Source: Leisingera sp. ANG1
GTDB lineage: Bacteria; Pseudomonadota; Alphaproteobacteria; Rhodobacterales; Rhodobacteraceae
Direction: 5' to 3'
Assembly (NCBI RefSeq): GCF_000203975.2
Contig: NZ_AFCF02000001.1
Span: 248,001 to 312,000, forward strand
Length of the DNA stretch: 64,000 bases
The position numbers were made by a program, and so were the translations under genes. The notes beneath the pieces are model-generated. The model made no database searches, was not told the origin of the DNA, and saw nothing but the letters and a program-made list of their open reading frames with translations. Positions 1 to 12,065 of this stretch are shown piece after piece (positions within the stretch are counted from its first letter, which is position 1; every line of letters begins with the position of its first letter).

Positions 1-759
1 CTCGTGGCTGCCCAGCAACCGGCCGTCGGAATGCACGATCTCGCCCGGCTCCGCTGCGCCGGGGCGCAGTTTCTCGATCACGCTGGCATAGTTACCGTCC
101 GGCACGAAACAGATGTCCTGGCTGTCGGGTTTGTCCGCCACCGCCAGGCCGTACTGGGCCGCCATCTCGCGGGTGGCGTCCTTGGAAGGCAGGTGGCCCA
201 GCGGGAAGCGCAGGTAATCGAGCTGCTCCGGCGTGGTGGAGAACAGGAAGTAGCTCTGGTCGCGGTTGGCGTCTTCAGCAGAATGCAATTCCGGCCCGTG
301 CTCGCCCATCTTGCGCTGGATGTAATGACCGGTCGCCATGCAGTCGGCCTCCAGATCCTTGGCGGTTTCCAGGAGATCCTTGAACTTCACCCGCTCATTG
401 CAGCGGATGCAGGGTACCGGGGTTGCACCAGCCAGATAGCTGTCGGCGAACTCGTCAATCACCGCATCCTTAAAAATGTTCTCATAATCCAGAACGTAGT
501 GCGGGAAGCCGCGTTCCTCTGCCACGCGCCGCGCATCATGGATATCGATGCCCGCGCAGCAGGCGCCTTTTTTCGCCAGGGCCGCGCCGTGATCGTAGAG
601 CTGCAGCGTCACGCCGACCACGTCATAGCCCTGATCGGCCAAATATGCAGCAACAACAGAGCTGTCGACGCCGCCTGACATCGCCACAACCACCCGGGTT
701 TCCGAGGGCGGTTTGGCAAAGCCGAGTGAATTGAGTTCCGTGTCGTGGTCCAGCGCCAT
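1..759 (-). CDS. mnmA: tRNA-specific 2-thiouridylase MnmA, C-terminus beyond the left edge
   Basis: MnmA transfers sulfur to C2 of the wobble uridine (U34) of tRNAs for Lys, Glu and Gln, using ATP to adenylate the base. The minus-strand reading begins [10 protein letters not shown] at the ATG complementary to 757-759. It shows the PP-loop motif SGGVDSS at residues 28-34, a GACCAG stretch, a YENIFKD segment, and the [11 protein letters not shown] motif that holds a catalytic cysteine. A GHY-containing nucleotide-pocket segment follows. Only the first 253 residues lie in the window; the family usually has about 360-390, so the C-terminal beta-barrel part is off the edge. It is transcribed divergently from sciP. 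Family assignment is firm from the motifs. Confidence 0.95.
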   Translation of the reverse strand, partial: MALDHDTELNSLGFAKPPSETRVVVAMSGGVDSSVVAAYLADQGYDVVGVTLQLYDHGAALAKKGACCAGIDIHDARRVAEERGFPHYVLDYENIFKDAVIDEFADSYLAGATPVPCIRCNERVKFKDLLETAKDLEADCMATGHYIQRKMGEHGPELHSAEDANRDQSYFLFSTTPEQLDYLRFPLGHLPSKDATREMAAQYGLAVADKPDSQDICFVPDGNYASVIEKLRPGAAEPGEIVHSDGRLLGSHE

Positions 760-906
760 GGGGCAGCTCCTGAAGGCAAGGGGGCAGGCGCCGCAGAATA
801 TATGAAAATCCTAAGGACTCTCAAGGGGCGTGGTTCATGCGGCGTTAAGCCTGTTGGGAAATTCTGGTGTCAGACCCAACGAACAAGATCTTCAGAGGGA
901 AGAAAG

Positions 907-1194
907 ATGTTTTTGAAGAAAGTCGACGGGCCGCGGGCGGTTACCCTGCCGGATGGCACCATCATGACCCGGGCGGATTTGCCGCCGGAAACCACCAAGC
1001 GCTGGGTGGCCTCGCGCAAGGCAGCTGTAGTGCGCGGCGTGCTCTATGGGCTGCTGCCGCAGAAGGAGGCGATGCGCCGCTATGGGCTGAGCGAGGAAGA
1101 GTTCCGCAGCTGGGTTGCAGCCGTTGCCGATCATGGCGAAGAGGCCCTAAAAACCACACGTCTCAAGAAATTCCGTGATCAGGACGCAAAATAA
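907..1194 (+). CDS. sciP: CtrA inhibitor SciP (DUF1153 family)
   Basis: A 95-residue helix-turn-helix protein of the DUF1153/SciP family. In Caulobacter SciP binds CtrA and blocks CtrA-dependent transcription in G1; that role is known of the family and inferred here. Diagnostic stretches are KKVDGPRAVTLPDG near the N-terminus, ETTKRWVASRKAAVV in the middle, and a helix-turn-helix around LSEEEFRSWVAAV. The reading frame stays open upstream to 745, but the ATG at 907 matches the family N-terminus and has a purine-rich GAGGGAAG site about 6 bases upstream, so the short form was chosen. It lies 117 bases upstream of ctrA on the same strand, which places regulator and inhibitor side by side. Confidence 0.92.
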   Translation: MFLKKVDGPRAVTLPDGTIMTRADLPPETTKRWVASRKAAVVRGVLYGLLPQKEAMRRYGLSEEEFRSWVAAVADHGEEALKTTRLKKFRDQDAK

Positions 1195-1224
1195 ATCAGG
1201 CCGCCCTTGAGTTGAAATTCTAAA

Positions 1225-1271
1225 TTAACCATCATGGTAACGAGGCATTAACTTTTTTCCACCAAGGTTAA
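1225..1271 (+). promoter_or_regulatory. Candidate CtrA half-sites upstream of ctrA
   Basis: Three TTAA cores lie in the short gap before ctrA: TTAACCAT at 1225-1232 (a near palindrome running on to ATGGTAA), TTAA at 1248-1251 and GTTAAC at 1267-1272. CtrA in Caulobacter recognises TTAA-N7-TTAA and the half-site TTAACCAT. None of the pairs here has exact N7 spacing, so these are half-site candidates for autoregulation, not a proven full site. Confidence 0.45.
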
Positions 1272-1311
1272 CGCGACCTGAGGGAAACAGTGTACAGGCG
1301 GAGAAAATAAT

Positions 1312-2031
1312 ATGCGCATTCTGCTGGTTGAGGATGATCCGACCACGGCAAAAAGCATCGAGCTGATGCTGACCCATGCCAACCTGAACGTTTATACGAC
1401 GGATCTGGGGGAAGAAGGGATCGATCTGGCCAAACTTTACGACTATGATCTGATCCTCTTGGATCTGGGGCTGCCGGATATGAACGGCCATGAGGTGCTG
1501 CGCCAGCTGCGCATGTCCCGCATCGAAACCCCCATTCTGATCCTGTCCGGTGCAGACGATACCGACAACAAGATCAAGGGCTTCGGCTTTGGCGCGGATG
1601 ACTATCTGACCAAACCCTTCCACCGCGAGGAACTGGTGGCGCGGATCCACGCGATTATCCGCCGGTCCAAGGGCCATTCGCAGTCGATCATCAAGACCGG
1701 CAAGATCGCGGTCAATCTGGACGCCAAGACGGTGGAGGCCGGCGGCAAGGCGGTGCATCTGACCGGCAAGGAATACCAGATGCTGGAGCTTCTGTCCCTG
1801 CGCAAGGGTACCACGCTGACCAAGGAGATGTTCCTGAACCATCTTTATGGCGGCATGGATGAACCGGAACTGAAAATCATCGATGTTTTCATCTGTAAGT
1901 TGCGTAAGAAACTCAGCAACGCGACAGACGGCGAAAACTACATCGAAACTGTCTGGGGCCGCGGCTATGTGCTGCGTGATCCGCAGGAAGATCATATGTC
2001 AGGCGGTCAGCGGATGGCTGTCGGCGCCTGA
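1312..2031 (+). CDS. ctrA: Cell-cycle master response regulator CtrA
   Basis: An OmpR/PhoB-type response regulator of 239 residues. The receiver domain spans about residues 1-120, with the acidic pair in VEDDP near the N-terminus, phospho-acceptor D51 in [11 protein letters not shown], and the conserved lysine in DYLTKPF. A winged-helix DNA-binding domain follows from about residue 125 and ends with the [13 protein letters not shown] signature. In alphaproteobacteria CtrA controls flagella, division and, in Rhodobacterales, motility, gene-transfer-agent and signalling genes. The C-terminus ends in GA, not the AA used for ClpXP proteolysis in Caulobacter. The ATG at 1312 is the only sensible start. 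A rho-independent terminator follows, so the unit looks monocistronic or shared only with sciP. Confidence 0.97.
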   Translation: MRILLVEDDPTTAKSIELMLTHANLNVYTTDLGEEGIDLAKLYDYDLILLDLGLPDMNGHEVLRQLRMSRIETPILILSGADDTDNKIKGFGFGADDYLTKPFHREELVARIHAIIRRSKGHSQSIIKTGKIAVNLDAKTVEAGGKAVHLTGKEYQMLELLSLRKGTTLTKEMFLNHLYGGMDEPELKIIDVFICKLRKKLSNATDGENYIETVWGRGYVLRDPQEDHMSGGQRMAVGA

Positions 2032-2076
2032 AAGGAAGAACACCCGGGTGGCGCGTGATGATGCGCCACCGGTTGC

Positions 2077-2110
2077 AAAGACCTGCCTTTGGGCGGGTCT
2101 TTTTGTTTTT
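2077..2110 (+). terminator. Rho-independent terminator after ctrA
   Basis: An 11-bp stem (2077-2087 with 2092-2102, one G-T wobble) around a 4-base loop is followed by a T-rich tail. It lies between the ctrA stop and the ligA start on the plus strand. Confidence 0.85.
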
Positions 2111-2112
2111 AA

Positions 2113-6539
<4,427 letters not shown>

Positions 6540-6569
6540 CCTCCGCTCCCGCGACTGTTTCGCTGCGGC

Positions 6570-6604
6570 GTTCTCTTGTGTTCGCAAATGTTCTCAAAAA
6601 GTTC
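6570..6604 (+). promoter_or_regulatory. SOS (LexA) box cluster upstream of a small ORF
   Basis: GTTC occurs four times, at 6570, 6580, 6590 and 6601. The last pair, GTTCTCAAAAAGTTC at 6590-6604, exactly fits GTTC-N7-GTTC, the LexA operator described for Rhodobacter and other alphaproteobacteria. The other copies are spaced 10 bases apart. The box lies 84 bases before the start of the 40-codon gene at 6688 and 31 bases after the recG stop. Confidence 0.65.
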
Positions 6605-6687
6605 TTTACAGGCGCGCCTGAAAATGAGAACAAAGAGGCAACAAGATTGCCAGAGAGCAGCGACACAGACTGGAGGAGGCCCGAGCC

Positions 6688-6810
6688 ATGATTGCACAGA
6701 TCAAGACCACCATTCAAAACGCCCATTCAACCCTGCTGCAGGACGCCATCGGTGCGGCCTCGCTGATGGTGATGCTGGTGGCGGCGCTGCACCTGCCGGG
6801 GCTGTTCTGA
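6688..6810 (+). CDS. Small predicted membrane protein (40 aa), putatively SOS-controlled
   Basis: A 40-codon gene, ATG at 6688 with a TGGAGGAGG ribosome site 8-9 bases upstream. The product begins MIAQIKTTIQNAHSTLL, a polar amphipathic stretch, and continues into a hydrophobic segment of about 20 residues (AIGAASLMVMLVAALHLPG), consistent with one inner-membrane helix. I recognise no named family. It lies downstream of an SOS box and of recG. Size, topology and control resemble small SOS-induced membrane proteins such as Caulobacter SidA (a 29-residue division inhibitor), but there is no clear sequence similarity, so any such role is inference. A structured stretch with a terminator follows. 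Confidence 0.6.
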   Translation: MIAQIKTTIQNAHSTLLQDAIGAASLMVMLVAALHLPGLF

Positions 6811-6812
6811 CG

Positions 6813-7017
6813 CCTGTACCGTTTTCCTGAATGCCTCTGCTGTGCCGGGCCGGCCCTTTCCTGTCCCGGACTGTTCTTAGGGGATCAACCGCCTGTGCAG
6901 ATCCCCCTCGGCCCGATCTTCGACTGAATTGCCTCAAGATCCTGCCTGGCCCGCCCGGGTCCCGCACAACAGAGCATGACTGCCGCCGCCATCTGCCCGG
7001 ATGTGCGGCGGTTTTTT
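6813..7017 (+). ncRNA. Structured 3' UTR or candidate small RNA
   Basis: This stretch has no convincing coding frame but carries stem-loops in series: GGGGATC at 6880-6886 with GATCCCC at 6900-6906, GATCTT at 6915-6920 with AAGATC at 6936-6941, and the terminator at 6983-7017. It may be the structured 3' UTR of the small SOS-box gene or a separately processed RNA. No known RNA family was recognised. Confidence 0.3.
6983..7017 (+). terminator. Rho-independent terminator
   Basis: CCGCCGC at 6983-6989 pairs with GCGGCGG near 7005-7011, with inner CATC/GATG pairing, followed by six T residues. It ends the transcript carrying the small SOS-box gene. Confidence 0.75.
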
Positions 7018-7044
7018 CATTGGTGCGGGGCATAGAAAGCCAAA

Positions 7045-7064
7045 GCCCTGCAAGAATGCAGGGC
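7045..7064 (-). terminator. Hairpin terminator after the NifU-like gene
   Basis: Perfect 8-bp stem GCCCTGCA/TGCAGGGC with a 4-base loop. Read on the minus strand it is followed by a moderately T-rich tail, about 50 bases past the NifU-like stop. Confidence 0.5.
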
Positions 7065-7112
7065 AGTCTGGTGCTCCTTGCTGTGAGCGTTTTGTGCCGC
7101 GGACCTAGTGCC

Positions 7113-7565
7113 TCAGGCGCATTGCTCCTTGGCAGCGGTCTGCATCGCTTCCAGAGTTGCCTCCAGCGCCAGCATGATCGAGGCGTGGCGGTTCTTGAAT
7201 TCCTTTGCAGGCTGCAGAACTTCCAGCCCGTCAAACGGCGCATCAGGGACCGGTCCGTCCTGGGTCAGCATGGCCTTGAGCTGATTGCGGGCGGTTTCAA
7301 CCTCTTCCTGCGAGCGGCCAATGACATTGGCGCCTACCACCGCGGCAGAGGCCTGACCCAGGGCACAGGCCTTCACGTCCTGACCGAAATCCGTGATCCG
7401 GCCATCCTCAACCTTGACGTCGACGGTCACGGCAGAGCCGCACAAGGGCGATCGTTTCTTGACCGTGGCGTCCGGCGCCTGCAACCGGTCGAGGTGCGGA
7501 ATGTCGGCTGCCAGCGCCAGAATGCGCGAGGAATACAGCTTGATCAGATCACTATCGCCAGACAT
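7113..7565 (-). CDS. NifU/IscU N-terminal domain iron-sulfur scaffold-like protein
   Basis: A 150-residue protein of the IscU/NifU-N fold, which assembles Fe-S clusters on three conserved cysteines. Cysteines are at C42 (SPLCGSAVTVDV), C67 (VKACALGQASA) and C149 near the C-terminus. The third lies closer to the end than in classical IscU, which is typical of the short SufU/IscU-like proteins of Rhodobacterales. The ATG at 7565 (MSGDSDLIKLYS) follows a GGGAAAG site; the frame is open seven codons further up to 7586. It is transcribed divergently from hisI across a 77-base gap. No other Isc/Suf gene is in the window, so the role in general Fe-S assembly is inferred. Confidence 0.85.
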   Translation of the reverse strand: MSGDSDLIKLYSSRILALAADIPHLDRLQAPDATVKKRSPLCGSAVTVDVKVEDGRITDFGQDVKACALGQASAAVVGANVIGRSQEEVETARNQLKAMLTQDGPVPDAPFDGLEVLQPAKEFKNRHASIMLALEATLEAMQTAAKEQCA

Positions 7566-7642
7566 TGCTTTCCCGGTCTTTCCCATTTTGCAGGTTCCCC
7601 ATACATAGGGAGCCGAACAGCAGATGCAAAAGGTTTTTAGAC

Positions 7643-8002
7643 ATGTCCTTTGATCCCGCCAGCCTGACCTACAACGATGCTGGGCTGATCCCTTGCATTG
7701 CGCAGGACGACGCCTCCGGCGAGGTGCTGATGATGGCCTGGATGAATGCCGATGCGGTGGCGAAGACGCTGGAAACCGGCAAGGTCACCTATTGGTCGCG
7801 CTCGCGGCAATCGTTCTGGATCAAGGGCGAGACCTCCGGCCACGTGCAGGAACTGGTGGATCTGCGGATTGACTGCGACCGTGACTGCCTTCTGGCACTG
7901 GTGCGCCAGACCGGTGCGGCCTGCCACACCAACCGGCGGACCTGTTTCTATACCGCGGTGCGGGACGGGGAAGAGGTTGAGCTGATGAAGCCGATGGAAT
8001 AA
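7643..8002 (+). CDS. hisI: Phosphoribosyl-AMP cyclohydrolase HisI
   Basis: Catalyses the third step of histidine synthesis, opening the purine ring of phosphoribosyl-AMP. The 119-residue single-domain form (no HisE fusion) shows the metal-binding region CDRDC, then CHTNRRTCF, and the signatures VLMMAWMN and TYWSRSR. The ATG at 7643 is preceded by a weak AAAAGG site, and the upstream in-frame extension to 7565 lacks family similarity. It stands apart from other his genes here. A hairpin-plus-box repeat begins immediately after the stop. Confidence 0.96.
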   Translation: MSFDPASLTYNDAGLIPCIAQDDASGEVLMMAWMNADAVAKTLETGKVTYWSRSRQSFWIKGETSGHVQELVDLRIDCDRDCLLALVRQTGAACHTNRRTCFYTAVRDGEEVELMKPME

Positions 8003-8003
8003 C

Positions 8004-8053
8004 GGCCCTGGCGGGCCGTGCCTCCGGCGGGGATATTTTCAGCCAGAAAGAAG
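8004..8053. repeat. Hairpin plus TGCCTCC-GGATATTT box element, copy 1
   Basis: GGCCCTGGCGGGCC (short inverted repeat) is followed by GTGCCTCCGGCGGGGATATT and a TTCAGCCAGAAAGAAG tail. A second copy with the same layout but a different stem is at 63741-63787. Both lie between converging genes. Here the tail also supplies the last codons and stop of gluQ on the other strand. Confidence 0.6.
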
Positions 8054-8899
8054 CGGCAGGCCCACCATTTCGCGGATGTCTTGCGGGGTGGTCCCTTCGG
8101 CGCGGTATTTGGCGATGGCGCGGGCGTCGTCGCGTTTGGCGAGGCGTTTGCCGTTCTCATCGCGGATCAGATGGTGGTGGTGGTAAATGGGTGTGGGCAG
8201 GTCCAGCAGGCATTGAAGCAGGACGTGGATTTGGGTTGCCTCGAAAAGGTCTGCACCGCGCACCGCATGTGTGATGCCCTGGTCCGCGTCATCCATCACC
8301 ACCGACAGGTGGTAGGAACTGCCCATGTTGCGGCGCACCAGAATGATGTCGCCAACACCTGAGATCAGCGCGTCAGGGTCCAAAGCATGCGCGCCCTGGA
8401 ACTCCGGCCCGGTCTCCGCGAAGCTTCGCAAACCGGCGGCGCGGACCGCTTTCTCCATATTCAGGCGGATCACGTCCCGGTCCGCGGTCTCCGATGGCAG
8501 GCGGCTGCGGCAGGTGCCAGGGTAGATGCGTCCGTCCGGGCCGAACTGAGGCACCCCTTCCTGCGGCGCGCCGGCAGCCGCCTCGATATCAGCACGGTTG
8601 CAGCGGCAGGGGTAGGTGAGGCCCATCGCAGTCAGCTGTTTGAGTGCTGCCCGGTAACGGGGTAACCGCTCCGACTGGCGCATCACCGGTTTCGGCCACC
8701 TGAGGCCAAGCCAGTGAAGGTCCTCATAGATTTCCGCCTCCCACTCGGCGCGCGCGCGCGACTGGTCGATGTCTTCGATGCGCAGCAGGAAGGTGCCGCC
8801 ATTGGCCACGGCCATATCATGCGCCAGAAGCGCCGAATAGGCATGGCCCAGGTGCAGCGGTCCGGTTGGCGACGGCGCGAAACGTGTGGTGAATGTCAC
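8039..8899 (-). CDS. gluQ: Glutamyl-Q tRNA(Asp) synthetase GluQ
   Basis: Attaches glutamate to the queuosine base at position 34 of tRNA(Asp). The 286-residue protein is the catalytic half of a GluRS without the anticodon-binding domain, as expected. It shows the HIGH-type signature PLHLGHAYSA, the LRIEDID motif, a zinc-site pattern (PCRCNR then YPGTC), and the KMSKS-like GKRLAKRD. The start is a GTG that overlaps the stop of the upstream methyltransferase as GTGA, so the two are translationally coupled. The last codons fall in the repeat element at 8004-8053. Confidence 0.95.
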   Translation of the reverse strand: MTFTTRFAPSPTGPLHLGHAYSALLAHDMAVANGGTFLLRIEDIDQSRARAEWEAEIYEDLHWLGLRWPKPVMRQSERLPRYRAALKQLTAMGLTYPCRCNRADIEAAAGAPQEGVPQFGPDGRIYPGTCRSRLPSETADRDVIRLNMEKAVRAAGLRSFAETGPEFQGAHALDPDALISGVGDIILVRRNMGSSYHLSVVMDDADQGITHAVRGADLFEATQIHVLLQCLLDLPTPIYHHHHLIRDENGKRLAKRDDARAIAKYRAEGTTPQDIREMVGLPLLSG

Positions 8900-9510
8900 G
8901 CTTTCTCAATTACATAAACGGTGGACTTCAGGTTAATGCCGGGGAGGTGATCCCCGTGTTCCCGGAATAGCAGCCGTGCTGCTGAACAGTCCAGCCATTC
9001 ATTGAGCTTGCCGGTGTAGGCATGGTCCGCCAGCGCGTGATCGTTGTAGGAAAAGGCGAACAATCCGCCGCGCGGCAGGGCGTGCATGATCGTGTCGAAC
9101 ACCGCGGGCGGCGCTGCGCCTGTGCCCAGAACGCCGCAACCGGTGATCAGGCGGTAGGCGCCGTGCGGGATCGGCTGTTTCGCCGCGGGATCGATCCGCG
9201 TCAGCGTGCGGTAGGCGTCTTTGCTGCGGGCCTGGGCAAGCATTTCTTCCGACGGCTCCATGCCGTCCACGGTTTCAAACCCCTGCAGCCGCAGCGCAAG
9301 GCCGGCCAAACCGGTTCCGCAGCCGAAATCCAGCACGGGCTCGCTCATGTCGGTTTGGTATTTTGCCAAAGCCTGGGCAATCCGCCCCGGTGTTGCGTAA
9401 CCGTTTTCGGCAATCTCTGCGTCGTAGGAAGCGGCCCATTGGTCATAGTGCTTCAGGGTCGCTTCCGGTGTTTCAAGGCCGTACGCCTTGTCCAGAAACT
9501 TTTCGCTCAT
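8896..9510 (-). CDS. Class I SAM-dependent methyltransferase
   Basis: A 204-residue Rossmann-fold methyltransferase with motif I VLDFGCGTGLAG at about residues 59-70 and an acidic residue of motif II in VDGMEPSEEML. It resembles the WBSCR27/TPR-methyltransferase group of small-molecule or protein methylases (N-terminal KHYDQWAASYD), but the substrate cannot be read from sequence. The ATG at 9510 is the start. The gene overlaps gluQ by four bases, suggesting an operon and possibly a tRNA-related role; that last point is speculative. Confidence 0.85.
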   Translation of the reverse strand: MSEKFLDKAYGLETPEATLKHYDQWAASYDAEIAENGYATPGRIAQALAKYQTDMSEPVLDFGCGTGLAGLALRLQGFETVDGMEPSEEMLAQARSKDAYRTLTRIDPAAKQPIPHGAYRLITGCGVLGTGAAPPAVFDTIMHALPRGGLFAFSYNDHALADHAYTGKLNEWLDCSAARLLFREHGDHLPGINLKSTVYVIEKA

Positions 9511-9543
9511 GGGAAAAGTTTAGGCGCGGGCAGGGCTTTTCGT

Positions 9544-10899
9544 CTAGGAAAAGTTTTTCAGCCACTCCTGCCAGACATCCTTGGCGCGGTCGGTATAGGC
9601 CTTGTAGCGGTCCTTGCGGCCGCGGCGGCCGCCCTTGAGGCCGTCAACCGGGCGGAACAGGCCGAAGTTCACGTTCATCGGCTGAAAGGTCTTGGCCTCG
9701 GCACCGCCGGTGATGTGGTGGATCAGCGCGCCCATGGCGCTGTCCTGCGGCACTTCCGGCAGCTCCTGGCCCAGAACCTCAGCCGCTGCCAGGCGGCCTG
9801 CCAGCAGGCCCATGGCAGCACTTTCTACATAGCCCTCAACACCGGTGATCTGGCCGGCAAAGCGGATGTTGGGCTTGGACTTCAACCGCATCTGCGCGTC
9901 CAGCAGTGTGGGCGAGTTGATGAAAGTATTACGGTGGATGCCGCCGAGCCGGGCAAAGCTGGCGTTTTCCAGTCCGGGGATCATCTTGAAGACTTCCGTC
10001 TGGGCGCCGTATTTCATCTTGGTCTGGAAGCCGACGATATTGAACAGCGTCCCCAGCGCGTTGTCGCGGCGCAGCTGCACCACCGCATGCGCCTTGACCT
10101 CCGGCTGGTGCGGGTTGGTCAGGCCAACCGGCTTCATCGGCCCGTGGCGCAGGGTTTCACGGCCGCGTTCGGCCATCACCTCGATCGGCAGGCAGCCGTC
10201 GAAGTAGCCTGCTGTCTCACCCTCGTGGAACTCGGTCTTGTCGGCGGCCAGCAGCGCGTCGATGAAGGCCTCGTACTGGTCCTTGTCCATCGGACAGTTG
10301 AGGTAGGCGGTGCGCTCTTCCTCGGTCTCGCCCTTGTCATAGCGCGACTGCATCCAGGCCTGGGACATGTCGATGCTTTCTGCATAGACAATCGGCGCGA
10401 TGGCATCAAAGAAGGCCAGTGCCTCAGCACCGGTTTCGGCCTGGATTGCCTTGCCCAGTTCCGGCGAGGTCAGCGGGCCGGTGGCAAAGATCCAGTGGCC
10501 ATCGGTGGGCAGTTCGGTGATTTCTTCATAAGAAACAGTGACATTCGGGTGCGCCTTCAGCTTGGCGGTCACCGTTTCGGCAAAGGGGTCGCGGTCTACC
10601 GCCAGGGCGCCGCCGGCGGGCAGGCGGTGCTCATCTGCGGTGGTCATGATCAGCCCGTTTGCGGCGCGCATTTCCCAATGCAAGAGGCCCACGGCGTTCT
10701 GCTCGTCATCATCGGAGCGGAAGGAGTTGGAACACACCATTTCGCCCAGGTTGCCGGTCTGGTGGGCAAAGGTTTCCACCTTGGGGCGCATCTCGTGGAT
10801 CACCACCTGAACGCCCATGTTTGCCGCCTGCCAGGCCGCTTCCGAGCCGGCCATGCCGCCGCCCACGATATGCAGTGTTTGTGCCGAATGATCTGTCAT
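9544..10899 (-). CDS. trmFO: Methylenetetrahydrofolate-tRNA-(uracil-5-)-methyltransferase TrmFO
   Basis: Makes 5-methyluridine at position 54 of tRNA using methylenetetrahydrofolate and FADH2. The 451-residue protein begins [20 protein letters not shown], with the FAD-binding [12 protein letters not shown] motif at the N-terminus. [21 protein letters not shown] and the C-terminal [18 protein letters not shown] stretches are typical of the family. The frame is open to 11109 but the ATG at 10899 matches family starts. TrmFO is characteristic of Firmicutes and many alphaproteobacteria lacking the SAM-dependent TrmA. The upstream region holds a long hairpin. Confidence 0.96.
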   Translation of the reverse strand: MTDHSAQTLHIVGGGMAGSEAAWQAANMGVQVVIHEMRPKVETFAHQTGNLGEMVCSNSFRSDDDEQNAVGLLHWEMRAANGLIMTTADEHRLPAGGALAVDRDPFAETVTAKLKAHPNVTVSYEEITELPTDGHWIFATGPLTSPELGKAIQAETGAEALAFFDAIAPIVYAESIDMSQAWMQSRYDKGETEEERTAYLNCPMDKDQYEAFIDALLAADKTEFHEGETAGYFDGCLPIEVMAERGRETLRHGPMKPVGLTNPHQPEVKAHAVVQLRRDNALGTLFNIVGFQTKMKYGAQTEVFKMIPGLENASFARLGGIHRNTFINSPTLLDAQMRLKSKPNIRFAGQITGVEGYVESAAMGLLAGRLAAAEVLGQELPEVPQDSAMGALIHHITGGAEAKTFQPMNVNFGLFRPVDGLKGGRRGRKDRYKAYTDRAKDVWQEWLKNFS

Positions 10900-11221
10900 G
10901 CCCGCCACATAGGGCAGGGGGCGGGATCGTGCAACAGGCTTGGCAGTTGCGCAGGCGGATGGCCGGGCGCGGATTGTCTGGGCTGGTTGGGGAAATTTGG
11001 GGCCGCCGCTGCGGGGATGGATCGCCGGGTGAGAGACCGGTTGGAGGGACCCTTCCGCAGCAGCAGCCCAAATTGTGCGGGCCGGTGACTGCTCAGCGGC
11101 CGTGCCCAATCTTTGCCATCTTTCCGCCCGAATTGAAAGGCGGTCATTTGGCCTATTACGGAAACATTACGTTCCTATTGGTAAACAAAGGCTAAAGCTT
11201 TCCGTAAATTTTCGGAAAAAC
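10900..11221. other. Intergenic region with a long hairpin and inverted repeats
   Basis: This 322-base gap between trmFO and the crotonase gene has no credible gene. 10994-11074 forms a long stem-loop (15-bp core 11000-11014 with 11055-11069, extended by AATTT/AAATT). On the plus strand two core positions are C-A mismatches; on the minus strand they become U-G wobbles, so the paired form would be an RNA read on the minus strand, towards trmFO. Further on, TTACGGAAA at 11156-11164 and TTTCCGTAA at 11199-11207 form a perfect 9-base inverted repeat in an AT-rich stretch. Confidence 0.5.
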
Positions 11222-12007
11222 TCATTCCTGCCAGTCAGGGGCACGTTTTTCGATGAACGCGGCCATACCTTCGATGGTGTCACGGTGCATCAGGTTTTCA
11301 ACAATCACGCCGCTGGTATAGGCATAGGCCTGGTCCAGCGGCATTTGCAGCTGCTCGTAAAACGCCTGCTTGCCGATTTTCACCGCAGCACCAAGCTTGG
11401 AGGCGATGGTCTCGGCCAGCCGGTTGGTTTCAGCTTCCAACTGCTCCAGCGGCACGGCGCGGTTGGCGAGGCCTAGGTCGACAGCGCGGGCGGCATCGAC
11501 GAATTCGCCAGTTGTCAGCAGCTCAAACGCCTGTTTGCGCGGGATATTCCGCGATAGCGCCACCATCGGGGTGGAGCAGAACAATCCGATGTTCACGCCG
11601 TTGACGCCGAATCTGGTGCCCTCAGCCGCCACCGCCAGATCGCAGGAGGCAACCAGCTGGCAGCCCGCCGCGGTGGCGATGCCGTGAACCTGGGCAATCA
11701 CCGGCTGGGGCAGGGACTGCAGCCCCGTCATTACGCTGGTGCAGCGGGCAAACAGATCCTGGAAGTAAGCCTTGCCGCCGTCCTCAGACGCGCGGCCCGC
11801 GGTCATCTGCTTGACGTCATGGCCTGCGCAGAACGCCTTGCCCGCTCCTGACAGAATCACAACCTTGATGCGGCTGTCCTCGCGCAAGGCATCGATCTGT
11901 TCCTGCAGCGCAGCCAGCATCTCGTCCGACAGCGCGTTCAGCTTCTCGGGCGTGTTCATGGTGAGCCGCGCAATTGCGCCCGTGTCGTGACGTTCCAGAA
12001 TTGCCAT
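11222..12007 (-). CDS. Enoyl-CoA hydratase/isomerase family protein (ECHDC3-like crotonase)
   Basis: A 261-residue crotonase-fold protein with the CoA/oxyanion-hole segments AFCAGHDVKQM and GIATAAGCQLVASCDLAV. At the position where hydratases carry the second catalytic glutamate it reads FGVNGVNIGLFCSTP, like the ECHDC3 subgroup, and the glutamate is missing. Classical enoyl-CoA hydration is therefore doubtful; CoA-ester binding is likely and the reaction unknown. The start ATG at 12007 follows a strong GAGGAGGG site. The thioesterase gene at 12066 is divergent, with only 58 bases between them. Confidence 0.85.
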   Translation of the reverse strand: MAILERHDTGAIARLTMNTPEKLNALSDEMLAALQEQIDALREDSRIKVVILSGAGKAFCAGHDVKQMTAGRASEDGGKAYFQDLFARCTSVMTGLQSLPQPVIAQVHGIATAAGCQLVASCDLAVAAEGTRFGVNGVNIGLFCSTPMVALSRNIPRKQAFELLTTGEFVDAARAVDLGLANRAVPLEQLEAETNRLAETIASKLGAAVKIGKQAFYEQLQMPLDQAYAYTSGVIVENLMHRDTIEGMAAFIEKRAPDWQE

Positions 12008-12065
12008 CTTGCCCTCCTCGCAAATCCGGGGGCAACTCTAGGCGGGGCGAACAGAAAGGGAAAGC

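Noticed and set aside
9022-11088. 688-codon plus-strand frame opposite the methyltransferase and trmFO genes
   Set aside because: Spans two real minus-strand genes and their gap; low-complexity mirror translation.
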